From Verrucomicrobiota bacterium (GTDB taxonomy: Bacteria > Verrucomicrobiota > Verrucomicrobiia > Opitutales > Opitutaceae): a stretch of DNA of 7,489 bases. Positions 1-6,823 of the stretch are shown here, in pieces. Below the pieces are notes generated by a model. That model was given only the letters and a program-made list of their open reading frames with translations, did not search any database and had not been told where the DNA came from. Both the position numbers and the translations under genes were made by a program. Position 1 is the stretch's first letter. Every line of letters begins with the position of its first letter. The stretch is taken from positions 1-7,489 of the forward strand of contig RFJS01000237.1 in the NCBI GenBank assembly GCA_003694825.1. The letters run 5' to 3'.

Positions 1-21
1 CTTTTTGCATCCCGTATCAGA

Positions 22-1548
22 ATGCTCGCCACCGTCTCATCCGCCGCTCTCCATGGAATCGAAGCCGTGCCAGTGCAGGTGGAGGTGAATGCGGGCGAGA
101 GCGGCGAACCGGCACTCATCATGGTCGGATTGCCCGACGCGGCGGTGAAGGAGTCGGATGACCGGGTCTTTTCCGCGCTGAGCAACAGCGGGCTTCCGCC
201 ACCCCGCACAAGAACGACGATCAACCTCGCCCCCGGCGATCTCCGCAAGGAGGGGCCGATCTACGATCTGCCGATCGCGCTCGGCATTCTCGCCGCGACC
301 CAACGCCTTGCCCGTCCCGAACGACTGCGGGATTTTCTTGTCGCGGGTGAACTGAGTCTGTCCGGAGCAACGCGGCCGGTGCGGGGCGCGTTGTCGATGG
401 CTATGCTGGCGCGAAAAATGGGCAAGGCGGGGGTCATGTTGCCGCCCGGATCCGCCGCCGAGGCCGCCCTCGTGCAGGGCATTGATGCCATTCCGGTGGC
501 TTCGGTGGCCCAGGCCGTGCGGTTTCTCGACGGCGAAGAGAACATCGCCCCGGTGAAGTCCCGCCTCGATGAGAAACCGCCGGTGACGGAAGATTTCGCG
601 GAGGTCAAGGGCCAGCAGGCGGTACGACGCGCGGTGGAAATCGCCGTCGCCGGCGGACACAATCTTCTGATGATCGGTCCACCCGGTTCGGGGAAATCGA
701 TGATCGCCCGGCGTATCCGGTCTATCATGCCGACGCCGGGACTGGACGAATTTCTGGAAATCCTGAGCATTCACTCGGCGGCCGGGCAGACGCTCAACGG
801 CGAAATCCCCTTCCTCTCGCGCCCGTTTCGATCACCGCATCACACCATCAGCGATGTGGGCCTGCTGGGTGGCGGCACCATACCGGGGCCGGGTGAAATC
901 AGCCTGGCGCACAACGGCGTGCTCTTTCTCGACGAGTTGCCGGAATTCAAGCGCTCGGCACTCGAAGTCATGCGCCAGCCACTCGAGGACGGCCGGGTCA
1001 CGATCTCGCGCAGCGCAGGCAAAGTGACTTTTCCCTGCTCGTTCATGCTCGTGGCGGCGATGAACCCCTGCCCGTGCGGCTACCTCGGTGATTCGCGCCG
1101 CGAGTGCCGATGCACGCCGACTCAGATCCAGCGCTACCGCTCACGGATTTCCGGCCCGCTGCTGGACCGCATCGATATCCATGTGGAGGCTCCGGCCTTG
1201 AGCATCGGCGAGTTGCGATCGGAAAGGCCCGGCGAACCCTCATCGACAATACGCGACCGCGTATCAGAAGCTCGGAGACGTCAGGCCGAACGCTTCGCCG
1301 GATCGCCGACTCGGACAAACGCGCGCATGTCCCATCGGCAAATCCGCCAATTTTGCGCAATCGATCAACAAATGGGCGACGCCCTGCAGCGAGCGATGGA
1401 ACAGCTCGCCCTCTCGGCGCGCGCCTATGATCGAATCCTGAAAGTCGCCCGCACCATCGCCGACCTGGCAGGCTCCGACGCGATTCGCCAGCCCCACCTC
1501 ATGGAGGCGATCCAATACCGCAGCCTCGATCGGAACCTCTTCTACTGA
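22..1548 (+). CDS. comM: ComM/YifB family Mg-chelatase-like AAA+ ATPase
   Basis: Complete 508-residue protein, the usual length for the family. The N-terminal ChlI-like domain (about residues 1-170) carries the family pattern [12 protein letters not shown] at 34-45. The AAA+ core follows, with Walker A GPPGSGKS at 219-226, the SPHHT segment at 271-275 and Walker [10 protein letters not shown] at 301-309 (D304, E305). A four-cysteine cluster, C350, C352, C362 and C364, is placed as in the Mg-chelatase-related ATPases and probably binds zinc. The C-terminal Mg-chelatase helical domain ends the protein. In naturally competent bacteria ComM is a hexameric helicase that drives branch migration while incoming DNA is integrated; the family is also common in species not known to be competent, so a wider recombination role is possible. 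The ATG at 22 gives the expected N-terminus. Only 21 bases lie upstream and they show no ribosome binding site. It converges on ndk. Confidence 0.95.
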   Translation: MLATVSSAALHGIEAVPVQVEVNAGESGEPALIMVGLPDAAVKESDDRVFSALSNSGLPPPRTRTTINLAPGDLRKEGPIYDLPIALGILAATQRLARPERLRDFLVAGELSLSGATRPVRGALSMAMLARKMGKAGVMLPPGSAAEAALVQGIDAIPVASVAQAVRFLDGEENIAPVKSRLDEKPPVTEDFAEVKGQQAVRRAVEIAVAGGHNLLMIGPPGSGKSMIARRIRSIMPTPGLDEFLEILSIHSAAGQTLNGEIPFLSRPFRSPHHTISDVGLLGGGTIPGPGEISLAHNGVLFLDELPEFKRSALEVMRQPLEDGRVTISRSAGKVTFPCSFMLVAAMNPCPCGYLGDSRRECRCTPTQIQRYRSRISGPLLDRIDIHVEAPALSIGELRSERPGEPSSTIRDRVSEARRRQAERFAGSPTRTNARMSHRQIRQFCAIDQQMGDALQRAMEQLALSARAYDRILKVARTIADLAGSDAIRQPHLMEAIQYRSLDRNLFY

Positions 1549-1652
1549 CCCTCGCTCGCACCGGCCCCGCGGCAATCCTCCGTCCGCCGCCGCTCCCGCC
1601 ACCGCGGCGAACAGACCGGCATCAGCGATCCGCTCACAGTTGCTGCGAACGG

Positions 1653-1694
1653 AAAAGAAAAACGGCGCCGGCCCATGAGCGAGCCGCCGCCGTT
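1653..1694 (-). terminator. Intrinsic terminator downstream of ndk
   Basis: The arms at 1661-1672 and 1683-1694 pair over 12 positions with one C/C mismatch (1668 with 1687) around a 10-base loop. Read on the minus strand, the GC-rich stem is followed by a T-rich run, TTTTTCTTTTCC, from 1662 down to 1651. The stem begins 33 bases past the ndk stop codon, which suits termination of the ndk transcript. The plus-strand side has no T run, so it is not a clear terminator for comM, although the hairpin could still form in that transcript. Confidence 0.85.
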
Positions 1695-1727
1695 ATCAAA
1701 TCGTCTGTTCGAGAAACGAAAAGTCGC

Positions 1728-2150
1728 TCAGGCAAAGATCTCCTCCGGTTTGAAGAAGCGGGCGATCTCCTTCTGGCCGTTCTCCACGCTGTCTGAGGCG
1801 TGGACGACATTCACCATCATGTCCGTGCCGAAATCACCGCGGATCGTCCCCGCCGGGGCCTTGGTGGAATCGGTCGGGCCGAGCAGCTCGCGGACCTTGC
1901 CGACGACACCCTCGCCCTCGAGGGCCGCAACGATAACCGGGCGGCTGCTCATGAAAGCCTCGATTTCCGGGTAAAAGGGCTTGTCGGCGACATGCGCATA
2001 GTGCTCCCGGAGCTGCTCGGGCTGCAGGCGCGTCATCTTGCAGGCGATGATATCAAAACCGGCCTTTTCAAAACGCGCGAGCACCGTGCCCACGAGTTTC
2101 TTTTCCATGCAGTCCGGCTTGAAGATGATGAGTGTGCGTTCTTTGGCCAT
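1728..2150 (-). CDS. ndk: Nucleoside diphosphate kinase
   Basis: Ndk moves the terminal phosphate of ATP to other nucleoside diphosphates through a phosphohistidine intermediate, balancing cytosolic NTP and dNTP pools. The 140-residue protein has the family landmarks: the N-terminal strand ERTLIIFKPD with K11, Y51 before the nucleotide site, R87, T93 in the GPTDS loop, R104 and N114, and the active-site histidine H117 inside NVVHASDS at 114-121. The length matches bacterial Ndk (about 135-145). I chose the ATG at 2150 because it puts MAKERTLIIFKPD at the usual N-terminus; a GTG at 2201 would add 17 unrelated residues. It is last in the row fabG-acpP-fabF-ndk, 87 bases after the fabF stop with no terminator between, so cotranscription is plausible. 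No ribosome binding site is seen directly upstream of 2150. Confidence 0.95.
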   Translation of the reverse strand: MAKERTLIIFKPDCMEKKLVGTVLARFEKAGFDIIACKMTRLQPEQLREHYAHVADKPFYPEIEAFMSSRPVIVAALEGEGVVGKVRELLGPTDSTKAPAGTIRGDFGTDMMVNVVHASDSVENGQKEIARFFKPEEIFA

Positions 2151-2200
2151 AAGCGGTGTCTCGTAGGGGATGAACCATCGGGATGGAAGCCCCGAATTCA

Positions 2201-2207
2201 CCCTCCT
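2201..2207 (-). promoter_or_regulatory. Isolated Shine-Dalgarno-like AGGAGGG in the fabF-ndk gap
   Basis: The minus strand reads AGGAGGG at 2207-2201, a near-perfect anti-16S match. It ends 51 bases before the ndk ATG at 2150, and the only start codon beside it, a GTG at 2201-2199, overlaps its last G with no spacer. No ATG, GTG or TTG lies at 5-10 bases. It may be chance, or it may signal a leader effect or a start that I have mis-set. Confidence 0.3.
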
Positions 2208-2237
2208 GAATGCCTCACAGCCTCGAGGGGACGGGAT

Positions 2238-3491
2238 TTACTCCACCGCGCGGAACAACAACGCGGCATTCTGCCCACCAAACCCGAGATTGTTGCTCAA
2301 TGCCACTCGTACGGGATGCTTCTGCGCGGCATTGGGCACATAGTCGAGGTCACAGTCCGGATCAGGCTCCTCGTAATTGATCGTCGGCGGCACGATGCCG
2401 GTCGCAATGGCCTTGCACGCGGCGGCAGCCTCGATCCCTCCCGCGGCACCGAGCAAATGGCCGGTCATCGATTTGGTGGAACTGACCTTCAGCTTAGAGG
2501 CATGATCGCCAAACACCTTCTTGATGGCCGCCGTTTCAAACTTGTCGTTGTAGGGGGTCGAGGTCCCGTGGGCGTTGATATAATCGACCTGATCCGGCGA
2601 AACACCGGCAGAGCGCAGTGCGCCGTTGATCGCCAGCGACAGGCCACGCCCCTCGGGATCGGGTTGAGTGATATGAAAAGCGTCGCAGCTGGCTCCATAA
2701 CCCGCCAGCTCGCAGTAGATGCGTGCTCCGCGCGCCCGGGCATGTTCCAGCGTCTCGAGGACCAGCACACCGCCCCCCTCCCCCATCACAAAGCCGTCAC
2801 GGCCCTTGTCAAAGGGACGGCTTGCCCGCTCGGGCTCGTCGTTGCGAGTCGACATCGCCTTCATCGAGCAGAAACCGGCATAACTGAGCGCTGTGACCGA
2901 CGCCTCGCTCCCACCCGCGAGCATGACATCCGCCTCGCCGGCGCGGATCGTCTTGAGCGCCTCACCAATGCTGTGCGCACCGGTGGCGCAGGCGCTGACG
3001 ATCGAGAAATTCGGCCCTCGGGCGCCCGTCTCGATCGCCACGATACCGGAAGCCATATTGGCGATGAGAGACGGTATCATGAACGGCGACACCCGCCGCG
3101 GTCCTCGCTCGAAGAGCACCCGCGACTGCGCCTCGATCGTATACATGCCCCCGATACCCGAACCGATGAAGACGCCGAAACGATCGCCATCGACCTTCGC
3201 GGTATCCAGTCGGGCATCGTCGAGTGCCTTCCTGGCGGCAGCGACCGCAAAATGCGTATAGCGGTCATTGCGCCGCGCCTCCTTGGGATCCATGTATTCG
3301 GATGGATCAAAGCCCTCGACCTCCGCACCGATTTTGCAGGGAAAGTCAGTCGTATCGAAGGCCTTCACCCGCCGAATGCCTGAACGGCCGGCAACCAGCG
3401 CATCCCAAAAGGAATCGATATCCAGACCGAGCGCGGTCAGGACTCCGATGCCGGTCACCACCACTCGCCGATGCGGATCGAAAGTGGCCAT
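2238..3491 (-). CDS. fabF: 3-oxoacyl-[acyl-carrier-protein] synthase II
   Basis: KAS II condenses malonyl-ACP with a growing acyl-ACP in the elongation step of type II fatty acid synthesis, releasing CO2. The protein is 417 residues, the usual length (about 410-420), and opens with the KAS signature [15 protein letters not shown]. The thiolase-fold catalytic triad is present: C168 in [10 protein letters not shown]308 in [11 protein letters not shown] and H345 in [15 protein letters not shown], with K340 just before. The glycine-rich C-terminal loop [10 protein letters not shown] contains the gating phenylalanine F404. A Cys-His-His triad separates it from FabH-type enzymes (Cys-His-Asn), and the overall pattern is closer to FabF than FabB. 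It lies 83 bases after acpP on the same strand, the common acpP-fabF arrangement. The ATG at 3491 gives the expected N-terminus; its leader shows no Shine-Dalgarno sequence. Confidence 0.97.
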   Translation of the reverse strand: MATFDPHRRVVVTGIGVLTALGLDIDSFWDALVAGRSGIRRVKAFDTTDFPCKIGAEVEGFDPSEYMDPKEARRNDRYTHFAVAAARKALDDARLDTAKVDGDRFGVFIGSGIGGMYTIEAQSRVLFERGPRRVSPFMIPSLIANMASGIVAIETGARGPNFSIVSACATGAHSIGEALKTIRAGEADVMLAGGSEASVTALSYAGFCSMKAMSTRNDEPERASRPFDKGRDGFVMGEGGGVLVLETLEHARARGARIYCELAGYGASCDAFHITQPDPEGRGLSLAINGALRSAGVSPDQVDYINAHGTSTPYNDKFETAAIKKVFGDHASKLKVSSTKSMTGHLLGAAGGIEAAAACKAIATGIVPPTINYEEPDPDCDLDYVPNAAQKHPVRVALSNNLGFGGQNAALLFRAVE

Positions 3492-3526
3492 AACTGATTA
3501 TCCGAGGTTGTCGTTCCCCGGACCAG

Positions 3527-3553
3527 GACCCGGCAGGTTCCCGATACCGGGTC
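3527..3553 (-). repeat. Hairpin-forming inverted repeat between acpP and fabF
   Basis: Perfect 7-base arms, GACCCGG at 3527-3533 and CCGGGTC at 3547-3553, around a 13-base loop, lie in the 83-base gap between acpP and fabF. There is no T run after the stem on the minus strand, so it is not an intrinsic terminator. Such a hairpin could protect the 3' end of a shorter acpP message or dampen read-through, which would fit the greater need for carrier protein than for synthase. That role is inference; a 7-base stem in GC-rich DNA may be chance. Confidence 0.35.
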
Positions 3554-3574
3554 GCACGATGAGTCAGGACGGGC

Positions 3575-3841
3575 TCAGGAAGCGGCGGCAGCCTTCTCCT
3601 GGATATACTTCAGCACGTCGCCGACAGTCTGCAGCTTCTCCGCGTCCGATTCGGGGATCTCGCCCTTGATCTCGTCCTTGACCTCCTCCTCGAAGGCCAT
3701 GATCAGCTCGACGGTGTCGAGGGAATCGGCCCCGAGGTCGTCGAGAAACGATGCCTCCGGCGTGATCTGTTCTTCGTTAACGTTGAGTTGGTTAACGATG
3801 ATCTTTTTGACGCGCTGTTCGATGGTCTCGTTGTCAGCCAT
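3575..3841 (-). CDS. acpP: Acyl carrier protein
   Basis: An 88-residue acidic helical protein that carries growing acyl chains as thioesters on a 4'-phosphopantetheine arm. The attachment serine is S40 in the motif [18 protein letters not shown] at 36-53, with helix II starting right after it as in all type II ACPs. The AcpS/Sfp recognition context (D39, S40, L41) is intact. The length is slightly above the E. coli protein (78) because of a C-terminal tail rich in Lys and Ala (EKAAAAS) and a few extra N-terminal residues. It lies 42 bases after fabG and 83 before fabF on the same strand, so it shares their module. The ATG at 3841 is the natural start; the upstream bases hold no Shine-Dalgarno match, which is surprising for what is usually one of the most abundant proteins. 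Confidence 0.97.
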   Translation of the reverse strand: MADNETIEQRVKKIIVNQLNVNEEQITPEASFLDDLGADSLDTVELIMAFEEEVKDEIKGEIPESDAEKLQTVGDVLKYIQEKAAAAS

Positions 3842-3883
3842 ATGAAATAGGATGTGGGGAGGACTGAATTCCGGCCCTTTGCA

Positions 3884-4627
3884 TTACATCACCATGCCGC
3901 CGTCAATGGTAAAAACCTTGCCGGTGATGTAGCTGGCCTCGTCTCCACAGAGAAAGCCAACCATTGCAGCAATATCCGCCGCTTCACCGAAGCGCTTCAG
4001 CGGAATGCGGCTCATGATCTCCCGGGCCGCATCGCCCTCCGAAAGGGAAGCGGTCATGTCGGTGCGGATGAAGCCGGGCGCGACGGCGTTGACGGTGATG
4101 TTGCGCGAGGCGAGCTCCTTCGCGGCGGCCTTGGTCAGGCCGATCATCCCGGCCTTCGCCGCGGAATAGTTGACCTGTCCCGGAAGGCCGATGAGTCCCG
4201 AAACCGAGCTGATATTGACCACCCGTCCCCAGCGCTGCCGCACCATGGGCTGCACCAGTCCCTTGAGCCAGTAGAAGCAGGAGCTGAGATTGGTCTGCAG
4301 GACGCTGTGCCAGTCATCCTCGCTCATGCGCATCAACAGCGTATCGCGCGTGATGCCCGCGTTGTTGACGAGGATGTCGATGGTCTTGAATTCCTCGATC
4401 AACGTCTTACTGGCCTCAGCCACTTCGCTGGCCGACGAGACGTCGACAGCGAGAGCCCTGGCCTTTCCTCCTGCTGCCTTGATACCTTCGGCCACGGCAC
4501 CGCAATTCTCGGCCGTGCGGCTCACGCACACGACGGTGGCGCCCTGGGACGCGAGTTTCTCAGCAATGGCCTTGCCGATTCCCCGGCCGGCCCCCGTGAC
4601 AACAGCGGTGCGGTTTTCCAAACTCAT
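3884..4627 (-). CDS. fabG: 3-oxoacyl-[acyl-carrier-protein] reductase
   Basis: FabG reduces 3-ketoacyl-ACP to 3-hydroxyacyl-ACP with NADPH, the first reduction of each elongation round. The 247-residue protein is a classical short-chain dehydrogenase: the Rossmann glycine motif TGAGRGIG at 11-18, NNAG at 88-91, and the catalytic tetrad N113, S141, Y154 and K158 (Y and K in NYSAAKAG). The segment VNAVAPGFIRTDMT at 179-192 and the C-terminal VFTIDGGMVM are typical of FabG rather than of general SDRs. The ATG at 4627 is chosen because MSLENRTAVVTG is the usual N-terminus; a GTG at 4735 would add 36 unrelated residues. It heads the row fabG-acpP-fabF-ndk. The 123-base leader has no recognisable sigma-70 promoter and no Shine-Dalgarno sequence, but holds the repeats listed separately. 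Confidence 0.96.
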   Translation of the reverse strand: MSLENRTAVVTGAGRGIGKAIAEKLASQGATVVCVSRTAENCGAVAEGIKAAGGKARALAVDVSSASEVAEASKTLIEEFKTIDILVNNAGITRDTLLMRMSEDDWHSVLQTNLSSCFYWLKGLVQPMVRQRWGRVVNISSVSGLIGLPGQVNYSAAKAGMIGLTKAAAKELASRNITVNAVAPGFIRTDMTASLSEGDAAREIMSRIPLKRFGEAADIAAMVGFLCGDEASYITGKVFTIDGGMVM

Positions 4628-4669
4628 GGCGCGAAAGTTGGCGCGACGATTCGCCCGGTAGCGAGCGAA
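4628..4669 (-). repeat. Direct repeat and small hairpin in the fabG leader
   Basis: Two copies of CGCGCC (minus strand), at 4645-4640 and 4633-4628, are 12 bases apart and the second abuts the fabG ATG. Just upstream, 4650-4657 pairs with 4662-4669 around a 4-base loop with one C/A mismatch. The hairpin has no following T run, so it does not look like a terminator for the preceding reductase gene. These could be regulatory elements of the fatty acid operon, but they match no operator that I know and may be chance in GC-rich sequence. Confidence 0.25.
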
Positions 4670-4750
4670 AACTGGACCCCGCCCGCCAATCTCCCGCCCG
4701 CCGCGAGAGACTTCAGCACCCGCTCCGAGCGTCACCGAGTCGACGCCGGA

Positions 4751-5920
4751 TCAATAAACGTCGCGCTGATAGCGTCGCTCCCGCCGCAATGTCTGCAACA
4801 AAGCGGCCGCCTCATCGGCGCTCATCTCCCCCTGCTCCGCGATGATGTCCCGCAACGCCTCATCGACGGCCCTAGCCATGTGCTTCGCATCACCGCACAC
4901 ATAGACATAGGCGCCGCCCCGGATCCAACGCCAGACCTCACCCGCCTGCTCCCTCAAACGATCCTGGACATACACCTTCCGGGGCTGGTCCCGGGAAAAC
5001 GCCAGGTCCAGGCGCGTGAGCAGGCCGGTCTCATGGGCGGCCAGAAACTCATCCCCGTAGAGAAAGTCACAGCTCCTGCGCTGTCCGCCGAAAAACAGCC
5101 AGTTCCGACCGGTTGCCCGGCGCGCCTCGCGCTCCTGCAGAAATGCCCGGAACGGCGCCACGCCGGTTCCCGGACCGATCATGATGATATCCGCCGCATC
5201 GTTCTCGGGCAGCCCGAAGCGCGAAGGCGCGACAAACACCGGCACCGGCGTCACGCCGGACTCGACCCGCTCGGCCTTGAACGTCGAACACACGCCAAAC
5301 CGGTTGCGGTTGTTCGTCTCATAGCGCACGACGGCGACAAGCAGGTGCACAAACGCACCGTGGACGAGCGGCGATGAGGCGATCGAATACAGCCTCGGAT
5401 TCAACCGCCCGAGCCCATCGACCAACGATTGCGGTTCGGGCCGAGCCGAGGGAAATTCCTCGAAAAGATCGATCAACTCGCGCTGCTCGAGATAGTCACT
5501 CCGGGCCTTTTCATCCGCCAGAAGCGCGTCAATACGCTCACAATCATCCGCCGCCGTCGCCACTTCCCGCAAAAGCGCCAACAACCGCCGGGTCGGCTGC
5601 GTGATCGCACATCGCGAGAGCAGGGCCTCGCGCAACGGCATCGACACCACTTCTCCGGAACGCTCGAAGCGCACCGTCTCTTCGCCGGTTGCCCCCAGGG
5701 CCGCCAGAATCTCCTCCACGAGCATCGGATGATTCGTCGGGTAGACCCCCAGGGAGTCGCCGACGGTGTAGCGCAATCCGCTGCCCCGCAAATCCAACAC
5801 GAAGTGCCGGGTCTCGTTTCGCGAACCGGGGCCGCTCACGATCCGGTTCTCGACGATCTTCGCCGGAAACGGGTGGTTCTTGTCGTAGGCAACTTCCTTT
5901 GGGGCAGAGGGTGCGGGCAT
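4751..5920 (-). CDS. CysJ-like FAD/NADPH reductase lacking the flavodoxin domain
   Basis: The 389-residue protein matches the C-terminal reductase part of sulfite reductase flavoprotein CysJ and the cytochrome P450 reductase family, which passes electrons from NADPH through FAD. Visible in order: a FAD-binding barrel with the connecting helical domain (about 20-235), including GDSLGVYPTNHP at 54-65 and the isoalloxazine-binding RLYSIASS at 176-183; then the NADPH domain with GPGTGVAPFRAF at 249-260, NWLFFGGQ at 273-280 and YVCGDAKHMA at 340-349; then the CysJ-like end ERRYQRDVY at 381-389. E. coli CysJ is 599 residues, with an FMN flavodoxin domain in front; here the protein starts directly at YDKNHPFPA, so that domain is missing. 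Translation stays open at both ends, so this looks like a natural single-domain form, not a truncation. The electron acceptor may be a separate flavodoxin, ferredoxin or sulfite reductase hemoprotein; none is in the window. An assimilatory sulfite role is therefore plausible, not shown. Confidence 0.88.
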   Translation of the reverse strand: MPAPSAPKEVAYDKNHPFPAKIVENRIVSGPGSRNETRHFVLDLRGSGLRYTVGDSLGVYPTNHPMLVEEILAALGATGEETVRFERSGEVVSMPLREALLSRCAITQPTRRLLALLREVATAADDCERIDALLADEKARSDYLEQRELIDLFEEFPSARPEPQSLVDGLGRLNPRLYSIASSPLVHGAFVHLLVAVVRYETNNRNRFGVCSTFKAERVESGVTPVPVFVAPSRFGLPENDAADIIMIGPGTGVAPFRAFLQEREARRATGRNWLFFGGQRRSCDFLYGDEFLAAHETGLLTRLDLAFSRDQPRKVYVQDRLREQAGEVWRWIRGGAYVYVCGDAKHMARAVDEALRDIIAEQGEMSADEAAALLQTLRRERRYQRDVY

Positions 5921-5921
5921 T

Positions 5922-5945
5922 GGCTATAACCATTGCTTGATAGCC
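5922..5945 (-). repeat. Inverted repeat GGCTAT-N12-ATAGCC at the reductase start
   Basis: Perfect 6-base arms at 5922-5927 and 5940-5945 flank a 12-base spacer and end one base before the reductase ATG (5920-5918). In the minus-strand transcript this would be a hairpin covering the place where a ribosome binding site should be; in DNA it is a dyad suited to a dimeric regulator. Neither role is proven, and six-base arms can arise by chance. Confidence 0.35.
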
Positions 5946-6040
5946 CCATTAAGACAAGTTTTCACCATCTCCATTCGCGGACCGGGCAGGGAAACGCCCC
6001 CGCTTCGATTTGGAGTGGCACCGCCTGACATCGGCACTAA

Positions 6041-6051
6041 GGGTGAGGCGG
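6041..6051 (+). promoter_or_regulatory. Ribosome binding site for the pseudouridine synthase
   Basis: The sequence GGGTGAGGCGG directly before the ATG at 6052 is purine-rich and includes GGTGAGG, which resembles the Shine-Dalgarno core. It is the only start in the window with such a sequence close by, and it supports 6052 over the in-frame TTG at 6010. Confidence 0.5.
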
Positions 6052-6810
6052 ATGGAAAACGACCGCACCAAACCAGTCCGGCTGCAGAAATACCTCGCCG
6101 ATGCCGGCGTCTGCTCCCGACGTGCCGCCGAAGCGCTCATCGCCGACGGCGAGGTCGTTGTGAACGGCAAGCCCGCACAAATCGGTGACAAAGTCATCCC
6201 CGGAGCCGACGAAGTCATCGTATCCGGCACCCGCATTCGCCCGCCGCGGGTGCCGCGAAAAATCACCGTAGCCGTGAACAAACCGCGCGGGCTCATCTGC
6301 TCCAACCGGGACCCCCACCACGACAAGACCATCTTCGACCTGCTCCCGCCCCAGCTCGCCCGGCTCCGGCTCTTCTGCGCCGGGCGGCTCGACAAAGAAA
6401 GCGAAGGCCTCGTCATCCTCACGACCGACGGCGACCTCGCCAACCGGCTCATGCACCCCTCGGGACTCGTCGTCAAATTCTACCGGGTTTCCCTGAAAAC
6501 CCCCTTCCCCAGAACCGCCCTTCCCAAACTCACCCGCGGCATCACCATCGACGGCGAACGCCTCAAAGTCGAACGTGCCCGGCTCATCACCCACGGAAAC
6601 AAGGACCAGGCCTCGACCGAAATCGACGTCCAGATGCACCACGGCAAAAAGCGGGAAATCCGGCAGCTTTTCACCGCACTGGGCTACGACGTGAAACGCC
6701 TTCGCCGCTATCGCATCGGCAACTTCTCCCTGCGCGGATTCCCCGTGCGCAGCGTCCGTATCCTCACCGATTCGGAAATTGCCTCACTGCTGGCTCTTCC
6801 TCAGCCCTGA
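6052..6810 (+). CDS. RsuA/RluB-family rRNA pseudouridine synthase
   Basis: Enzymes of this family turn a single uridine of 16S or 23S rRNA into pseudouridine. The 252-residue protein has an N-terminal S4 RNA-binding domain (VRLQKYLADAGVCSRRAAE at 9-27, then ADGEVVVNGKPAQIGDKV at 31-48) and the synthase domain with AVNKPRG at 74-80. The catalytic aspartate is D114 in GRLDKESEGLVILTTDGDLA at 111-130, followed by NRLMHPS at 131-137 and the RNA-contact segment GKKREIRQL at 198-206. The family normally has Thr where this motif has Ser (S117), a mild change. The length lies between E. coli RsuA (231) and RluB (291). The general pattern is nearer RluB, which modifies 23S U2605, but RsuA or RluE specificity cannot be excluded, so I give no symbol. 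The coding strand is strongly C-rich. The next gene follows after 13 bases. Confidence 0.92.
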   Translation: MENDRTKPVRLQKYLADAGVCSRRAAEALIADGEVVVNGKPAQIGDKVIPGADEVIVSGTRIRPPRVPRKITVAVNKPRGLICSNRDPHHDKTIFDLLPPQLARLRLFCAGRLDKESEGLVILTTDGDLANRLMHPSGLVVKFYRVSLKTPFPRTALPKLTRGITIDGERLKVERARLITHGNKDQASTEIDVQMHHGKKREIRQLFTALGYDVKRLRRYRIGNFSLRGFPVRSVRILTDSEIASLLALPQP

Positions 6811-6823
6811 ACCCCGAACATCG

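Larger units (their letters stand above)
5921..6051. promoter_or_regulatory. Divergent intergenic region between the reductase and pseudouridine synthase genes
   Basis: These 131 bases separate two divergent genes and so must hold at least the start signals for both unless each is read from farther away. The part from about 5921 to 5975 is clearly richer in A and T than the surrounding genes, as promoter regions often are. A TTGATA at 5937-5942 resembles a -35 box for the plus strand, but no fair -10 box sits 16-18 bases beyond; the minus strand also gives no good pair. I therefore mark a likely control region without naming promoters. Confidence 0.45.

Noticed and set aside
1588..1609. GC-rich inverted repeat (CGCCGC / GCGGCG) as a comM terminator
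   Set aside because: The arms are only six bases of simple GCC-like sequence, and no T run follows on the plus strand.
1800..3383. 527-codon open frame on the plus strand opposite fabF and ndk
   Set aside because: It lies antisense to two clearly identified genes, is rich in Arg, His and Gly, shows no family motif and has no start signal. It is the usual by-product of GC-rich codon use on the other strand.
4628..4735. N-terminal extension of FabG from a GTG at 4735
   Set aside because: The extra 36 residues are Arg/Gly-rich and precede a perfect standard FabG N-terminus at 4627.
3854..5377. 507-codon open frame on the plus strand opposite fabG and the reductase
   Set aside because: It spans two conserved minus-strand genes and the gap between them and has the composition of an antisense shadow, without recognisable domains.
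5937..5965. Sigma-70 promoter for the plus strand with TTGATA as -35
   Set aside because: The hexamers 16-18 bases downstream are poor matches to a -10 box, so the pair cannot be supported.
6010..6051. Earlier TTG start for the pseudouridine synthase
   Set aside because: It would add 14 residues ahead of the S4 domain, while the ATG at 6052 has a purine-rich site directly before it.
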